A stretch of 64,000 nucleotides of DNA from Eleusine coracana subsp. coracana (GCA_032690845.1 CM064417.1:33424432-33488431); one strand, 5' to 3'. Positions 20,479 through 32,487 are shown, numbered from the stretch's first letter. Numbers and translations are program-made. Notes: generated by a model not told the origin, from the letters alone.

Positions 20479-23277
20479 GCTATGCTGCAGGGATCAACAA
20501 ACTTAACATAGCTGTGGGAATTAGTGCAGGTTACCACGTCTGTTGAAATCCCAAAACCTGGTTAAAAAAAACTTAAAGTTAGTTCTGAATCATGTGAAAA
20601 GTGCCACCAAATATTGATATATCGCTCAAGTCATGCACCTCAATCAAGGACATAAGTAAGTAATTAAATGTTACTAACGTGGCAACGTATCACAAAATAC
20701 AAAATAACCCTCTCAAATGCAAAAAGAAAAAAGGTCTTATCATGAACGCTTATGAACAGAAAATAAAATGAGTTCAAGTTTAGATTACTTATTGTTACTT
20801 GTTATACACAACGTGGCATGCAAATATATAATACTTACCTCCCAAAAAAGGAAAAGGTAAAGAATTTGGTTATTCATATACCCCTGTCAAAAATTTACGA
20901 AACTTAAGAGTAACAATGACTCCTGACATCTAATAAAGCTTACCTAAATAGGTAATTTAAAACCAATCTTCCACTTATGTAAAAAAAAACATGTCTTTCC
21001 ATCCCCGCATATGATATAAATCAAAATGAACGACAACTACAAACCCATATATTATGTTTCCCATATAATATATATTTGCACATCCTTCCTTTGGCACATG
21101 TCCAATTATGATCAAACCAATGTAGGAAATTATAACTTTCCTCGTCTCCATGATAACATATTTCTTTAAAAAAATTCTCCCTTTTATATTGTACCTAAGT
21201 TTCTCGCACAATCTAGACATAATGCCTCGGTTGCCATTTTCTAGACGCACCCCTTTTTTGGCATAAATAACATACCTTATAAGTAAGGAGTGGAGCAAGC
21301 AAGGATTGTTCATGAAACAGTTTACGTGGAGTTCTCTTTCAAATGTTATCATTCTCACTTGGTATATCATTTTTGTTGTCCCCTCCACGTTTGTTGCTTT
21401 TGTTTCAACCATATTTAAATCATGTATTATAGAATATAAATCAAACAAAGAGGAGTGTAGACAACTTAAGATTTTCCTTAATCACCATCATTCATCATAG
21501 TATATTCCATAAGCATGTTAGTGCAATCATCTAAATCACGAGCCCACAAACCACCATTACTCTCCACTTGAGATCTACCACACTAACATAAATTATGAGA
21601 ACCCCAACACTTGGAGATGATAATTAGATTGCAAACAAATAAGTGCATGTTTACTCTTTTTAAGGGGCATGGCTCATGTTTGCTCCAAGAAAGCTTCACA
21701 ATTCATCCAATCATCCACAAGAAGAAAATGACCTATCTAACAAATAGAATCACATTACAATGATATACATAAATGGTGGGGGTCGGAGTAGGCGGCCAAC
21801 ACCATAGATACTATATGTTGCCCCACATGACTAAAGCCACCAAGTTTACCCACCCTCTCCTTCTCTCACGGTCTCTTCAACCTTGAGCAAAGGTGTCACC
21901 AACCCTTTGGATTGTTGTAGCTGGGACTAGGGATGGAGATTTGTATGTTGGTCAGCCTACAGGAGGAACCTTGGGCGTTGAGCTAGCAATGCGGGTGGAG
22001 AAGGACAATCAGTGGGTGGGGTAGGCGGCAAGGGATTTCAAATGATGATGAATTACCAAGATAGTGGGTGGCAGCGACAGATCCAATAGCAATAGCCATC
22101 GGAGCGGGGAAGGATATCGGGGTGGAGGTGAACATATCAAGAGATCAGCGCGAGGTCAGGGCAGGGCCACCAGGGGGGGAGAGGGTGAGTGGGGTCGAAA
22201 TCATGCTTGACGAGCAAGGGGGCAAAAAGATGAGCGGTGGTGGAATTGGAGAAATAACTGTGAATTGTTGCTTGTTGTCTCCCTAGGATGCATGTAACAT
22301 GCCTGCACAACCATTTTAGCCCCAACCTCCAAGCTCCTCCCCCCCCCCCCCCCTCACCGCTACCTACTCCTCCCCGATCACACCTCAAGTTGTCTCTTTT
22401 TTCACAAAAGAGGAAGGAGATTCAGGAGGAAGAAGCAACATGTCCCTTCCTCATACTTGCTTATTTTAGATCTACTGGTGGAGAATTTGACTAATATTTT
22501 TCCTTGATCTAGTCATTCATGGGTGAAATGAAGATATCAAGAAAAAAGGGAAACAAATCCAAATTAACAACAATAGGGTAAAAAAAAGTTGTGGAGATGA
22601 AGGCTACAATGATATGGATCGACAATCCACGATGATCTTGAGGAATCACAACAATAAAGTGAGATGGATCAAGGATGGCAATCCAAGGAGCTGACATGTG
22701 AAACTAAAAATAGAGAACACAAATCAATGGTGGCAAAAGTGTTTGATGTGGAGGGGTAATAACCTAAGAGGAGCGGCGGCGCTAATAAAAGGGGCAAGGT
22801 GGAGGATGCAACACTCTAGCAAGGGTGCTTTTTTATAGTGTCACATCTAGGGTTTTGGGTGCGCATGAGCCACTCATTTGTGATCTGATGGATGCAAAAT
22901 TTTGATGATGCAAAAGAAGAAACAAACCCCTAAAAATATACTAATTTTAGAAAGACTTCAAGCACCATGTGACTTAGCGTTGTTCGTGCCAATCGACCTT
23001 CAACACATCATCCTCTCCTATTCACTAGCCAATCAACTTCTACCACATCGCCAACAAGGTCCCTGGGTTCGATAGTGGTTTTACCTTGGTTGGACTGCAC
23101 CTATGATCAGTGGGCCGTGATGTTTGTTTGGTCATGACCCATGGTTTTGGACGCTTGAGCACTTGTCGTTACTTCGCCATCAGTAGATCATTCAGGTTGG
23201 CAACATCCCCAGTGCTTCAATGTCATGAGTTGCCCATAATGTCATAGTATGGTGGACAATGAGGACATTCAAGCCGC
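20479..23277. other. Repeat-rich intergenic region, mostly unassigned
   Basis: AT-rich DNA upstream of the helicase. A 157-codon minus-strand open frame (20975-21448) has no recognisable domain and skewed composition; I do not call it a gene. A run of 15 C lies at 22339-22353. 21780-22860 reads like decayed transposon sequence but no terminal repeats were found. The right edge is the insertion site of the SIRE tandem. Confidence 0.35.
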
Positions 23278-23282
23278 GATGG

Positions 23283-24831
23283 TGTAGGATCGAAGGACCC
23301 CGGCTAGAGGGGGGGGGGGTGAATAGCCGAATTAACAAATTAAAAGCTAACTATCCGACTAATTGCGGAATTTAAAGACAATTGGATAAAAGCAAGCACA
23401 AGACAACTAAACCTAGGTTTGAACTAAAGTAGGTTGACAATCCTAGGTGACATACATCATGCAACTTCTAGTATGTAAACAACAAAAGAACAACATGACA
23501 AGAGACAAAGGATATTTTCCCGTGGTATCGGTGATTTGCCGATCACCCCTAATCCACGTTGAGGTGGATTCAAGCGTATGATATGCTACTCTCCTCAAGT
23601 ATCCACTTCTCCACCACCAAGAAGTGCTCACAAAGAACAACTTGAGATATAACACAATCAATACCTTGAACCTCTCCAAACCTCGATTCCACTAGGGTTG
23701 CTCTTCACCACTCCGGCGAGGCGAGCACCGCACCTCTCACAAGAGTCCGAGCCTCCTTCACACACTTCTTGAAGGGCTCACGGATTTGACTCCTCCAAGC
23801 CGTCTAGGAGGCGACAACCTCCAAGAGTATCAAGTCGATGACGCTTGCTTGAGGATCCCAAGTGCCACAATGCTCAACTCACTCAAGTTTAGGGCACTCA
23901 CACTCACACACTTGCAATCTTTCCACTAGGACTTTGTGTGAGAGAGGAATAAGCTCCAAAGGGTGTACAATACTTTTCAAATGGCCAACCTCCCCTCTAT
24001 GCACGGCATAGAGGGGCTATAAATAGCCTATTCTTTGAAAACTAGCCGTTACAGCTTTCTGTGCGCTGGACGGTCTGACCGTGACTCCACACGGTCGGAC
24101 CGTCGTACAACCCAACGACTAGTTTGACTTTCAAACTTGTTCTGACACGAGCCGGACGGTCAGACCGACATCCCACACGGTCAGACCGTTGGGACACTTT
24201 TAGTTTTCACCCGAGACCAGCTTCTCTGTCGACACCAGACATGTGACGGCGGTCAGACCGTGGCTTGGGACGGTCAGACCGTCGGGCCATCTCCCGAGCC
24301 ACCAGAGAACTCAATCCTCTGGCCGTCTTTGGGGAGCACCCACGGTCAGACCGTGGATCCCGATGGTCAGACCGTCGGGCCACCACCCGAGCCACCCGAG
24401 GACCAACTTCTCTGGCCGTCTCTGGGAGGCACCTACGGTCAGACCGTGGATCCCGACGGTCAGACCGTCAGGAGCGTTCTGCCAGCCCTCCTTTCTATAT
24501 CCCTTAGCTGTCTCTCAACGAACCACTCACAACGATAGGCTTTGAGCATTTGTGGCAACCATGGATACTCAAGGTCATCTCATCGACCCCTCTTCATAGT
24601 ACGGCATTTAACCTATAATCCGGTCACTCAACTCTAATCTCCTTGTGACCGGCAAAATAGAAAAAAAACCTATCAAGGTACCTTTGCCTTGAGCCATCCA
24701 TATGTATACCACTTCGTCCATCATTCCATTCCTTATTATGACTACAACCACAATTGTCTCAACAACGTAGTTAGTCAAAAATAAGGGTCGTCATTAATTA
24801 CCAAAACACTAAAGCGGGCCTAGATGCTTCA
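23283..24831 (-). repeat. LTR A (3' LTR of the SIRE tandem)
   Basis: 1549 bp, on the minus strand starting TGAAGCATCTAGGCCC and ending CCTACA. The polypurine tract (AAAAAGGGGGAGAT on the minus strand, 24832-24845) adjoins it. The TATA-like TATTTATA is at 24019-24026 and the palindrome array lies directly upstream at 24071-24467. A run of G near 23311-23321 is a few bases longer than in B and C. At diagnostic positions A matches B and differs from C. Confidence 0.93.
24071..24467 (-). promoter_or_regulatory. Paired-palindrome tandem array upstream of the LTR TATA box
   Basis: Ten 11-bp inverted repeats CGGTC(N)GACCG, some degenerate, start at 24071, 24092, 24157, 24178, 24250, 24271, 24343, 24364, 24436 and 24457. 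They form five pairs, each exactly 21 bp from start to start. Pairs recur at 86, 93, 93 and 93 bp, so the region is a 93-bp tandem repeat carrying two palindromes per unit. In the element's orientation the array ends about 45 bp upstream of the TATA-like box. That placement fits an enhancer array, as with the repeated U3 boxes of tobacco Tnt1; binding is not shown by sequence. The same array is present in LTR B (from about 33333) and LTR C (from about 39934). Confidence 0.85.
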
Positions 24832-25353
24832 ATCTCCCCCTTTTTGGTAATTGATGACAACATAAGAAGTGATATAAAGCCTATAAAGACAATAAAAAAA
24901 ACTCTAAGGTGAGTCACAAGATAAGGATCACATGCTATAGAATTTTCAATACATGTACATGTGAAAAAGTTAATGAACTCACCAAATGGTAAAACTCCCC
25001 CTAAATTGGTGCATTGATCAAGATATATCAAACATGGCAATGCATATTTTCAAAAGAACAAATTGGTAGAGTTTACCTTGTACCATTGGATGCGAGGAGG
25101 CAAAAAATAACCAATATATAGCAATATTGAACATTACAAGTAAGAACACCCTCATCATCCACACATTTGAACCATTAAGATGAGATGAGCACAGATAAAA
25201 GAGCAAATGGTTCAAGGTGCATAAAGAAATTACAATCCAACAAAGTTACATAGTTCAACAAACACAAATAAGTTCAAAAAAGTTCAAATGTGCATGAAAG
25301 TAAGATATGAGATGCACATGCAAATGCAAGATAGATAGATCAAGAATCATGGC

Positions 25354-25487
25354 TTGCATCTTTGTTTCCTTTTCTCCCCCTGACTCTGGCATCTCATCAT
25401 AGCATCACTTCTTCATGTTCTTGCATCTTTGTTTTCTTTTCTCCCCCTGACTCTGGCATCTCATCATAGCATCACTTCTTCATGTTC
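25354..25487 (-). repeat. 67-bp tandem duplication downstream of the 3' ORF
   Basis: Two 67-bp units (25354-25420 and 25421-25487) differ at one base. Each contains the purine tract (CTCCCCCTGA on the + strand) related to the GGGGGAG tracts common after the last ORF in this lineage. The same pair is present in internal region 2 near 34616-34749. Confidence 0.85.
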
Positions 25488-25527
25488 TCCCCCTTTGGCA
25501 TCAACTGACCAAAAAATGGTCAAGACT

Positions 25528-26691
25528 TCAATCATCTTGAGGAGGAGGTGGAGGGGCATACCATGGTGGCTGGAAAAACTCTGGAGGTGGCACTGGTGCA
25601 GGAAAGTAGCTATAAATGTGTGAAGATAGAGCATCATAGTTAGACTCTAAACCCTGCATCCTAGTGGTGAGATCATCAATAGAAGTCCTCGCTGCCTCAT
25701 AGGATGTTCTAGCGGCCTCATATGAAGACCTGGCTGCCTCATAGGAATTACGAGCCTCAATACTTGAGGCTTGTATCTGATCAAACCTCTGCATCACAGG
25801 CTGAAAGTACTGATCAAGATAAGGGGTCATCCCTGCAAAGAATGCCGGAGGCGGAGGAGCAAACTGTGACCAATCCATCTGGGGAGGTGGTGGCATCTGA
25901 GGACCCTGTGGTGCCTGAGGAACCTCTGGCTGAACATTTTCCTCTTCTTCCTCACCTTCTGCAGCTGCTGGTGCTACGAGTTCATGCTTTACCGAGCTAA
26001 AAGGCTGATATCGAGGATGTTTCTTAAAAAGATACCGAGTTGGAAAATTGCTCTTCTGGAGAATTAGAGACATAATATAAGGAGCATAGTAAAGACTAGT
26101 CCTTATTGCCATGCTGTAGCTCTCTATCTCCTTCATCATCAGGAGGACCACATCAAACACTTGACCTTGCATGATATAGTCAATTATGTTCCAATAGTAG
26201 TTCCGAATAGCATCAGAGTTTCCACCTCGAGGATAAAAGGTCATCCTCACTATCTTGTTGATCACCTTGGGCATATAGAGAAGACCTCCAACATTGCCCA
26301 ATTTCCTTATCTGAGGATCATCAACATAGTACTTGACCCACTCAGGCTCTTTAAGTAGCTCCTGCTCAAGCACATCAATTTGATCATTAGTGACATTATA
26401 GTCAATTTCATTCGCCTCAGCAAACTCTGCAAATGTGGCAGTGAACCTCCTTGAATTAGTCATCCATGTCAGAGTTTTGCTTGGGAAGTCAACCTCAATG
26501 GTGGCATAAAATTGCCGGATAACAGTTTCATTCCAATCTTGCTTATGTGCCACAAAGGCATGCAATCCCAAAGCTTGAAATTTTGCAGAGAGAGGGCTCA
26601 CAGTTGGAAATTGAGCCAGAAATGGCCAATCTGTGTACTTGTGAGTGAATACGGTTTTGTCAATTAACATACCATAGAAATCACTCTCCAA
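25528..26691 (-). CDS. Intact 387-aa ORF in envelope-like position, SIRE internal region 1
   Basis: The ORF lies between pol and the 3' LTR, on the element's coding strand, 1.2 kb after pol. The N-terminal ~240 residues (FVAHKQDWNETVIRQFYATI, TWMTNSRRFTATFAEFAEA) resemble the plant transposon-protein domain often found in this position in grass SIRE elements; I see no signal peptide or convincing membrane span, so it is unlikely to be a classical envelope. An acidic and proline-rich linker follows, then heptad copies of SYEAAR(T/S/N) (near residues 312-336) encoded by 21-bp repeats, and a tail ending PPPPPQDD. Its function is unknown. It is the only open ORF of the element without a break, and the protein is identical in the second copy at 34790-35953. 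Confidence 0.85.
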   Translation of the reverse strand: MESDFYGMLIDKTVFTHKYTDWPFLAQFPTVSPLSAKFQALGLHAFVAHKQDWNETVIRQFYATIEVDFPSKTLTWMTNSRRFTATFAEFAEANEIDYNVTNDQIDVLEQELLKEPEWVKYYVDDPQIRKLGNVGGLLYMPKVINKIVRMTFYPRGGNSDAIRNYYWNIIDYIMQGQVFDVVLLMMKEIESYSMAIRTSLYYAPYIMSLILQKSNFPTRYLFKKHPRYQPFSSVKHELVAPAAAEGEEEEENVQPEVPQAPQGPQMPPPPQMDWSQFAPPPPAFFAGMTPYLDQYFQPVMQRFDQIQASSIEARNSYEAARSSYEAARTSYEAARTSIDDLTTRMQGLESNYDALSSHIYSYFPAPVPPPEFFQPPWYAPPPPPQDD

Positions 26692-27921
26692 TCATCATAC
26701 AAGGAATCCATGGCGCAAATAGTCTATCCCTAATAACAGCCCCTTGAGAGAAAACCAATGAAACCATGGGAGAGAAGGGAAAACGCTGAAATACCGGTCA
26801 CTCATGGTGGAGAAGTCCTTGGAGAGACCGGATCCGTAGAGGGGAGAGGAGAGCTCTTTGGAGGAGTCACTTTCGGGTTTGGAAGAGTTGGAGACGAAGG
26901 GGTATGAGGAAATAAGAGAGTCACAAGGGACAGGTGGGTTTTAACTCGGCCGACGCTGGCGGTCTGACCGTGGGCGGACGGTCTGACCGCTGGGACAAGA
27001 AGAAAAAGTCTCCACCTTTCGGTACTCAGATGGCTGTCTGGCGGTCTGACTGTGACATATGGCGGTCTGACCGTGAGGGTGCTTTCAGATTGTTGACAGC
27101 TGCTTTCAAGTTTCTCATCCAAATCAATTCAAACCTTCTCCAATCATTCCATACTTTGTTCAAAACGATAGCTTAATGAATTCCATCATATCCAAGATGA
27201 CTTCAACTCTTCAAGAAATATAACCACGATTCTTGATCATCCATGATATGAATTATGCATGTATGAATGAAACAAAGATAAAAACAAGCAAAATTGCAAT
27301 AATTTGCACAAGTGTCCAAAAAGATGGAATGAGGATATTTTTGGGAATGTATGAGTCACATAAGCATTTTGGAACCAATATATATGAAGATATACGATCC
27401 AATATGCTAAACTCACAAGATGCCATATTAGGTTGAAAGGCGACCATAAGAAGTTTTCAAAACGAATTTCAAATTCAAATTAATCTCAACCGATGGATCA
27501 TCTCAATGAGTTGACAATACAAAAAAAAATGGTTATGATCACCATCTCTACAATTTTTGTAAGAAGCCTCTTCTCAAACATTGATTCGATAAGAGATTGA
27601 GAGAATAGCCGAGAGAAGGCAAAAGAGAATCTTCAAGAGAGCCAAAGAAAAGTGATGATAGCATCAAAGCAAGCAACAAGACCCCTTCTTCAATCAATCG
27701 AGCCCTAAATAAACAAAAATTGTCCTTTTGACCAACATGAGCAAAATTAAGACTAGTATGGCATCTTTGTTGATTTGTCCACATTTTGAGGGTAGCAAGA
27801 CACATGAGTGGTATAGTGCTCCCCCTAACTGTGTGAACTAACTTTCAATGTAGTAACATGGTACATATGGTAAAAAAAATGCATACGTGAAGAGAGAGAC
27901 ATAAAGCAACTAAGCAAGATG
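26692..27921 (-). other. Non-coding spacer between pol and the 3' ORF, with further palindrome pairs
   Basis: CGGTC(N)GACCG palindromes recur at 26960 and 26979 (19 bp apart) and at 27042 (one mismatch) and 27063 (21 bp apart), so the LTR motif pairs also occur in the internal region. The rest is AT-rich with no convincing ORF. The equivalent in copy 2 is 35954-37183. Confidence 0.7.
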
Positions 27922-30483
27922 CTAGGAGATATGTGAGAGGTCAAGAATATTTAGCTCACTCCGTAGCTTACAAAACCGAGCTTCTTCAAGAGGCTTAGTG
28001 AAGATATCCGCCAATTGATCATCGGTCCTCACACTTTCCATGACAATATCACCTTTGCTCACATGATCTCTTAGAAAATGATGCCGAATATCAATATGCT
28101 TGGTCCTCTTGTGTTGAACTGGATTTGTAGCAATCTTCACGGCACTTTCATTATCACACAAGAGAGGTATGCAATCAAAGTTAACCCCATAGTCCATTAG
28201 AGTTTGCTTCATCCACAATAATTGGGCACAACAATTTCCCGCGGAGACATATTCGGCCTCGGCGGTTGATAAAGCTACCGAATTTTGCTTCTTGGATGAC
28301 CACGAGACTAGAGAAGTTCCAAGCAATTGACAAGTACCGGAGGTACTCTTTCTATCAATTTTGCAACCGGCATAATCCGAATCCGAATATCCAATAAGAA
28401 TAAATTGACCATCATTTGGGAACCACAAACCCATATCTTGAGTTTGCTTCAAATATCTCAATATTCTCTTGACGGTAATCATGTGGCTTTCTTTAGGTGC
28501 GGCTTGAAACCTTGCACACATGCAAACACTAAACATAATATCCGGCCTAGATGCGGTGAGGTATAGCAAGCTTCCAATCATAGACCTATATAGCTTTTGA
28601 TCAACCGGTTTGCCTTCTTTATCAAGATCAAGATGTGCATTCTTTCCCATAGGAGTAGACATTGATTTTGTGCTTTCCATTCCAAATCTCTTGAGAAGAT
28701 CATTCATATATTTGCTTTGATAGATGAATGTCCCATTATTGATTTGCTTCACTTGTAGACCAAGGAAGAAACTCAATTCACCAATCATGGACATTTCAAA
28801 TTCTCGGGACATCATTTCACCAAATTCTTCACAAAATTCTTGATTGGTTGATCCAAAGATAATATCATCCACATAGATTTGGCATATAAAGGAATCTTTG
28901 CCAATTTTCTTGGTGAATAGAGTGGTGTCCACCTTTCCAATTTTGAAGCCCTTTGAGACAAGAAAATCCCTTAATCTCTCATACCAAGCACGAGGTGCTT
29001 GCTTGAGTCCATATAAGGCCTTGGACAACTTGTAAACATGATCTTGGTTCACTTGAAAGAGAGGGGAAGAGGTCACATTTGAGTCATCTTCATCCTTAGG
29101 CCTCACATCACCAATTGTCATGTTCTTCATAGCATTTCTCAATTCTTCATTTCCCACATCATCCAAATTTTCTTGCTCATCTTGTGATCCATTTGTTTCA
29201 TCAAATTCCACATCATATACTTCCTCTACTAGTCCCGAATTTTGATTGTACACTCTATATGCCTTGCTATTTGAGGAATACCCAAGGAGAAATCCTTCAT
29301 CACACTTGCTTTGGAATTTTGATAATCTTGCTCCTTTCTTCAAGATATAGCATTTGCATCCAAAGACACGAAAATAGGAGATGTTGGGCTTTCTTCCAAT
29401 AAGCAATTCATAAGGTGTCTTTTTCAACAACCGGTGGCAATATAATCTATTTGATGCATGACAAGCGGTGTTGATTGCCTCGGCCCAAAAACTATCCGAT
29501 ACATTGTACTCGGAGAGCATTGATCTTGCCATTTCAATCAAAGTTCTATTCTTCCTCTCAACAACTCCATTTTGCTCCGGGGTGTACTTGGTTGAGAATT
29601 CGTGTTTGACTCCCTTTTCATCACAATAATCTTCAATTCTTGTATTCTTGAATTCGGAGCCATTATCACTTCTAATCTTCTTGATATTGAATTCATATTC
29701 ATTTTCGGCTCTTTTGGCAAACCCTTTGAATATGGTGAATACAATTGATTTGTCACTAAGGAAGTACACCCATGTATATCATGAGAAGTCATCAACAATG
29801 ACAAGGCAATAGCTATTTCCACCAATGCTTTAATATTTGGTAGGGCCAAATAAATCCATATGCAACAATTCCAAAGGCCTTGAAGTTGACATGACACTCT
29901 TGGTAGGATGAGTATTAGCCACTTGCTTCCCGGCTTGGCAAGCACTACATAATTTATCCTTTTCAAACAAGACATCATCCTTTATACCAATAACCAAGTT
30001 GTGCTTCACTAATTTTTTGAGTTGGTTCATTCCAACATGGGCAAGTCTTCTATGCCACAACCAACCTTTGGATGACTTGGTGAATAAACAAGTGCTCAAG
30101 CTTGCATCACTAGAAGAGAAATCCACAAGATAAAGATTGCCATGACGAAATCCCTTGAAGATAAGACTATCATCCTTCACACTTGTAATCACAACACCAC
30201 TTGATGAGAATTTGCAAATAAGATCAAGATCACACAATTGAGCCACGGATAGCAAGTTGTAGCTCAAAGATTCAACTAGCAATACATTTGAGATTGAGAG
30301 GTCATTTGAGATAGCAATCTTTCCCATTCCTCTCACTTTTCCTTTGCTATTATCACCAAAGGTGATCCTTTCATAATCCGAACTTCCTTCTTCAATTGAG
30401 GTGAACCTTTTCCCATTTCCGGTCATATGTTGAGTGCATCCACTATCAAGCACCCAATGCCTTCCTCCGGACTTGTAGTTCAC
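27922..30483 (-). pseudogene. Pol of SIRE copy 1: protease, integrase, partial RT, RNase H (two stops, RT deletion)
   Basis: One frame from 30483 to 27922 is broken by TAA at 29830-29832 and TGA at 29779-29781. In order: protease (WVLDSGCTQHMTG, with the DSG active site), GAG-pre-integrase zinc motif (WHRRLAHVGM...CSACQAGK), integrase core (IRSDNGSEFKN; PEQNGVVERKNRT with the last catalytic Glu), then an abrupt step from an acidic linker to VYKLSKALYGLKQAPRAWYE. The N-terminal part of reverse transcriptase, including the region that holds its first catalytic Asp, is missing. YVDDIIFGS remains. RNase H follows (YSDSDYAGCKIDRKSTSG, STAEAEYVSAG), and the frame ends at 27922. The element cannot supply its own reverse transcriptase. 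Confidence 0.88.
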
Positions 30484-30496
30484 CTACAAAACAAGT

Positions 30497-31831
30497 TTAG
30501 TTGTTCTTAGGTACCCAAATTTGCTTGGGTCCTTGTAGATTAGTCACCAACACTTTTGGCACCCAAATGGACCTTTTCTTCATTCCATTTCCAAATGTGC
30601 CATTCATGTTTGTCCTAGTATGAACATTATTTTTACCAACAAACTTAGCATGCACAACACCATTGGATGATTTAACAAGCATATAAGAAGCATCCATAGC
30701 AACATTAGCAATTCTCTTACCGATACAATCTTTTGCAAGATGTCCGGTATTCTTGCACATAGAGCAATACAAGCCACTTTCTTTAACAAATGTGGACTTT
30801 TTAGCAACAAATGCATTTTTGTTTTTCTTGGGGATATATCCAAGACCTTCATGCTTGAGAGTGAACCGTTGACACTTCCACATTTCATTAAAAACATTTT
30901 CACCCTTATGACACTTAGCAAGAGCATCAACAAGGTGATCAACGGTATCTCTTAATTCATGATTTTCAACAATAAGCAAGGGATCACAAGCATTCACATT
31001 ATTCATGCAAGTATCAATCTTAGAAGGGCATGGTATAGTGAGTAAATCATCACATGAAGTAGATATGCTAGAAGATGTAACATGAGCAATAGGCATATCA
31101 TCAATCAAATTGCAAGACACACCGGCATCAATTTGGACCTTGTTGGTGTGTTGGGCTACATAAATCTTATGAGTTTCCTCAAGCTTCTCATGAGTTTCTT
31201 TTAGATCCTCATGAGATGACTTTAGCTCATCATAAGCTTCTTGGAGAGAAGAGTGCTTTCTCTTCAAGTCCCTGTACTTACTCTTTATGCCACCCAACAC
31301 ATCATCAAGTTCACTAAGCATTTCAACTAGTTCATCATAAGAAGGCTCATAGTCATCATTGCATACCTTGGATTCACCTTTTGCCATGAAGCAATAATGT
31401 GAATCGAATAGGGATGGAGCTTCCTTGATAGCAATGCCGGCAAGACCCTTCTTGGAAGGCTTGTCATCTTCATCATCGGAATCGGTATCCGAACTAGCAT
31501 CGGAATCCCATTCAACATAATAAGCCTTGCCATTTTTCTTCTTGGAGGACTTCTTGAGAAACTTCCTTTTTACAAATTTCTTGTTCTTTCTTGGCTCATC
31601 ATCATCATCATCACTATGGATTTTCTTCTTGCAATTTGTAGAGATATGGCCAAATTCTCCACACTCATAGCATTTCTTGTTTGCAAATGGATTCTTCTTG
31701 GATGACTTGCCATTTTTGTTGAATCCCCTATATGTGCCTTTCTTCATGAATTTCTTGAACTTCCTCACCATCAAGGCTACATCCTCATCATCATCGGAGC
31801 CACTCTCTTCATCATCATCATCGTGAGAGAC
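30497..31831 (-). pseudogene. Gag C-terminal region with zinc knuckle, SIRE copy 1
   Basis: This frame continues Gag after a frameshift near 31850. It carries KKGTYRGFNKNGKSSKK, the CCHC knuckle CYECGEFGHISTNC (nucleic-acid binding in the particle), lysine-rich and Asp/Ser-rich stretches, a long coiled coil (SLQEAYDELKSSHEDLKETH) and a second CCHC-like motif CSMCKNTGHLAKDC. It stops at 30497 just before the protease, which is in another frame. Either that stop/frame change is damage or part of the linker is lost. The whole segment is deleted in copy 2. Confidence 0.75.
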
Positions 31832-32487
31832 ACTAGCCTTGAAAGCTTCTTCTTCATATCGACTTGATCATCCCTAGAAGCCACTTGAGATTGCTTGAAG
31901 ATATCATGAGTGAGAACTTCACCCAAGATTTCCGAAGGAGTTGTTTCTTCCAAATTTGATCTCACAAGCATGGTAACAATTGTTTCATACTTGGATGGCA
32001 AGGCTCTAAGGAACTTATGAGATATATCAACATCGGGAACTTCATGACCAAGATCCTTGAGATCATTCACCATGTTGTTCAATCTTGCAAAGGCGGCCTT
32101 CAACTCTTCATTGGGCAACAATGTAAATCCTTCAAATTTGCCCTTGCAAATAAACAACTTGGCACTCTTGACCATCTTGGTGCCCTCATGAGCTTCCAAT
32201 AGAGTTTTCCACATCTCATATGCGGTCTTGAGCTTGCACACTCTATGATATTCCTCCTTGCATAGGGATCGAATGAGAATGTTCTTGGCTTGAGCATTGG
32301 CCTTGATATTTTCCTTGTCGGCGGGTGTGGGATGTGCCGGATCAAGAACCACATAACCTTCTTCCACAATGTTCAACACGGTCTCCCCCACGGCCTCAAG
32401 ATGAATCAACATACATGTCTTCCAATAATCAAAGTCTTGACCATCAAAGAATGGCGCGTGACCAACGTTCACCGTGTTACTAGCCAT
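31777..32487 (-). pseudogene. Gag N-terminal region, SIRE copy 1 (frameshifted)
   Basis: It starts 61 bp inside the 5' LTR (B), with ATG at 32487 (MASNTVNVGHAPFFDGQDFD). The body is the UBN2-type Gag of copia elements (YDFWK-like FDYWKTCMLIHLE, AYEMWKTLLEAHEG, LKDLGHEVPD, FLRALPSKYETIVTML). After DMKKK the reading frame departs into a Met/Arg-rich nonsense tail ending at 31777, while the natural acidic continuation lies in the next frame. The same one-base change is present in copy 2, so it predates the duplication. Confidence 0.8.

Noticed and set aside
22339..22353. Run of 15 C as a functional element
   Set aside because: A simple homopolymer in decayed intergenic DNA, possibly a sequencing-length artefact.
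24207..24545. Open frames across the LTR palindrome array (both strands)
   Set aside because: They exist only because the 93-bp repeat is a multiple of three; repeated peptides such as DPRSDRG carry no domain.
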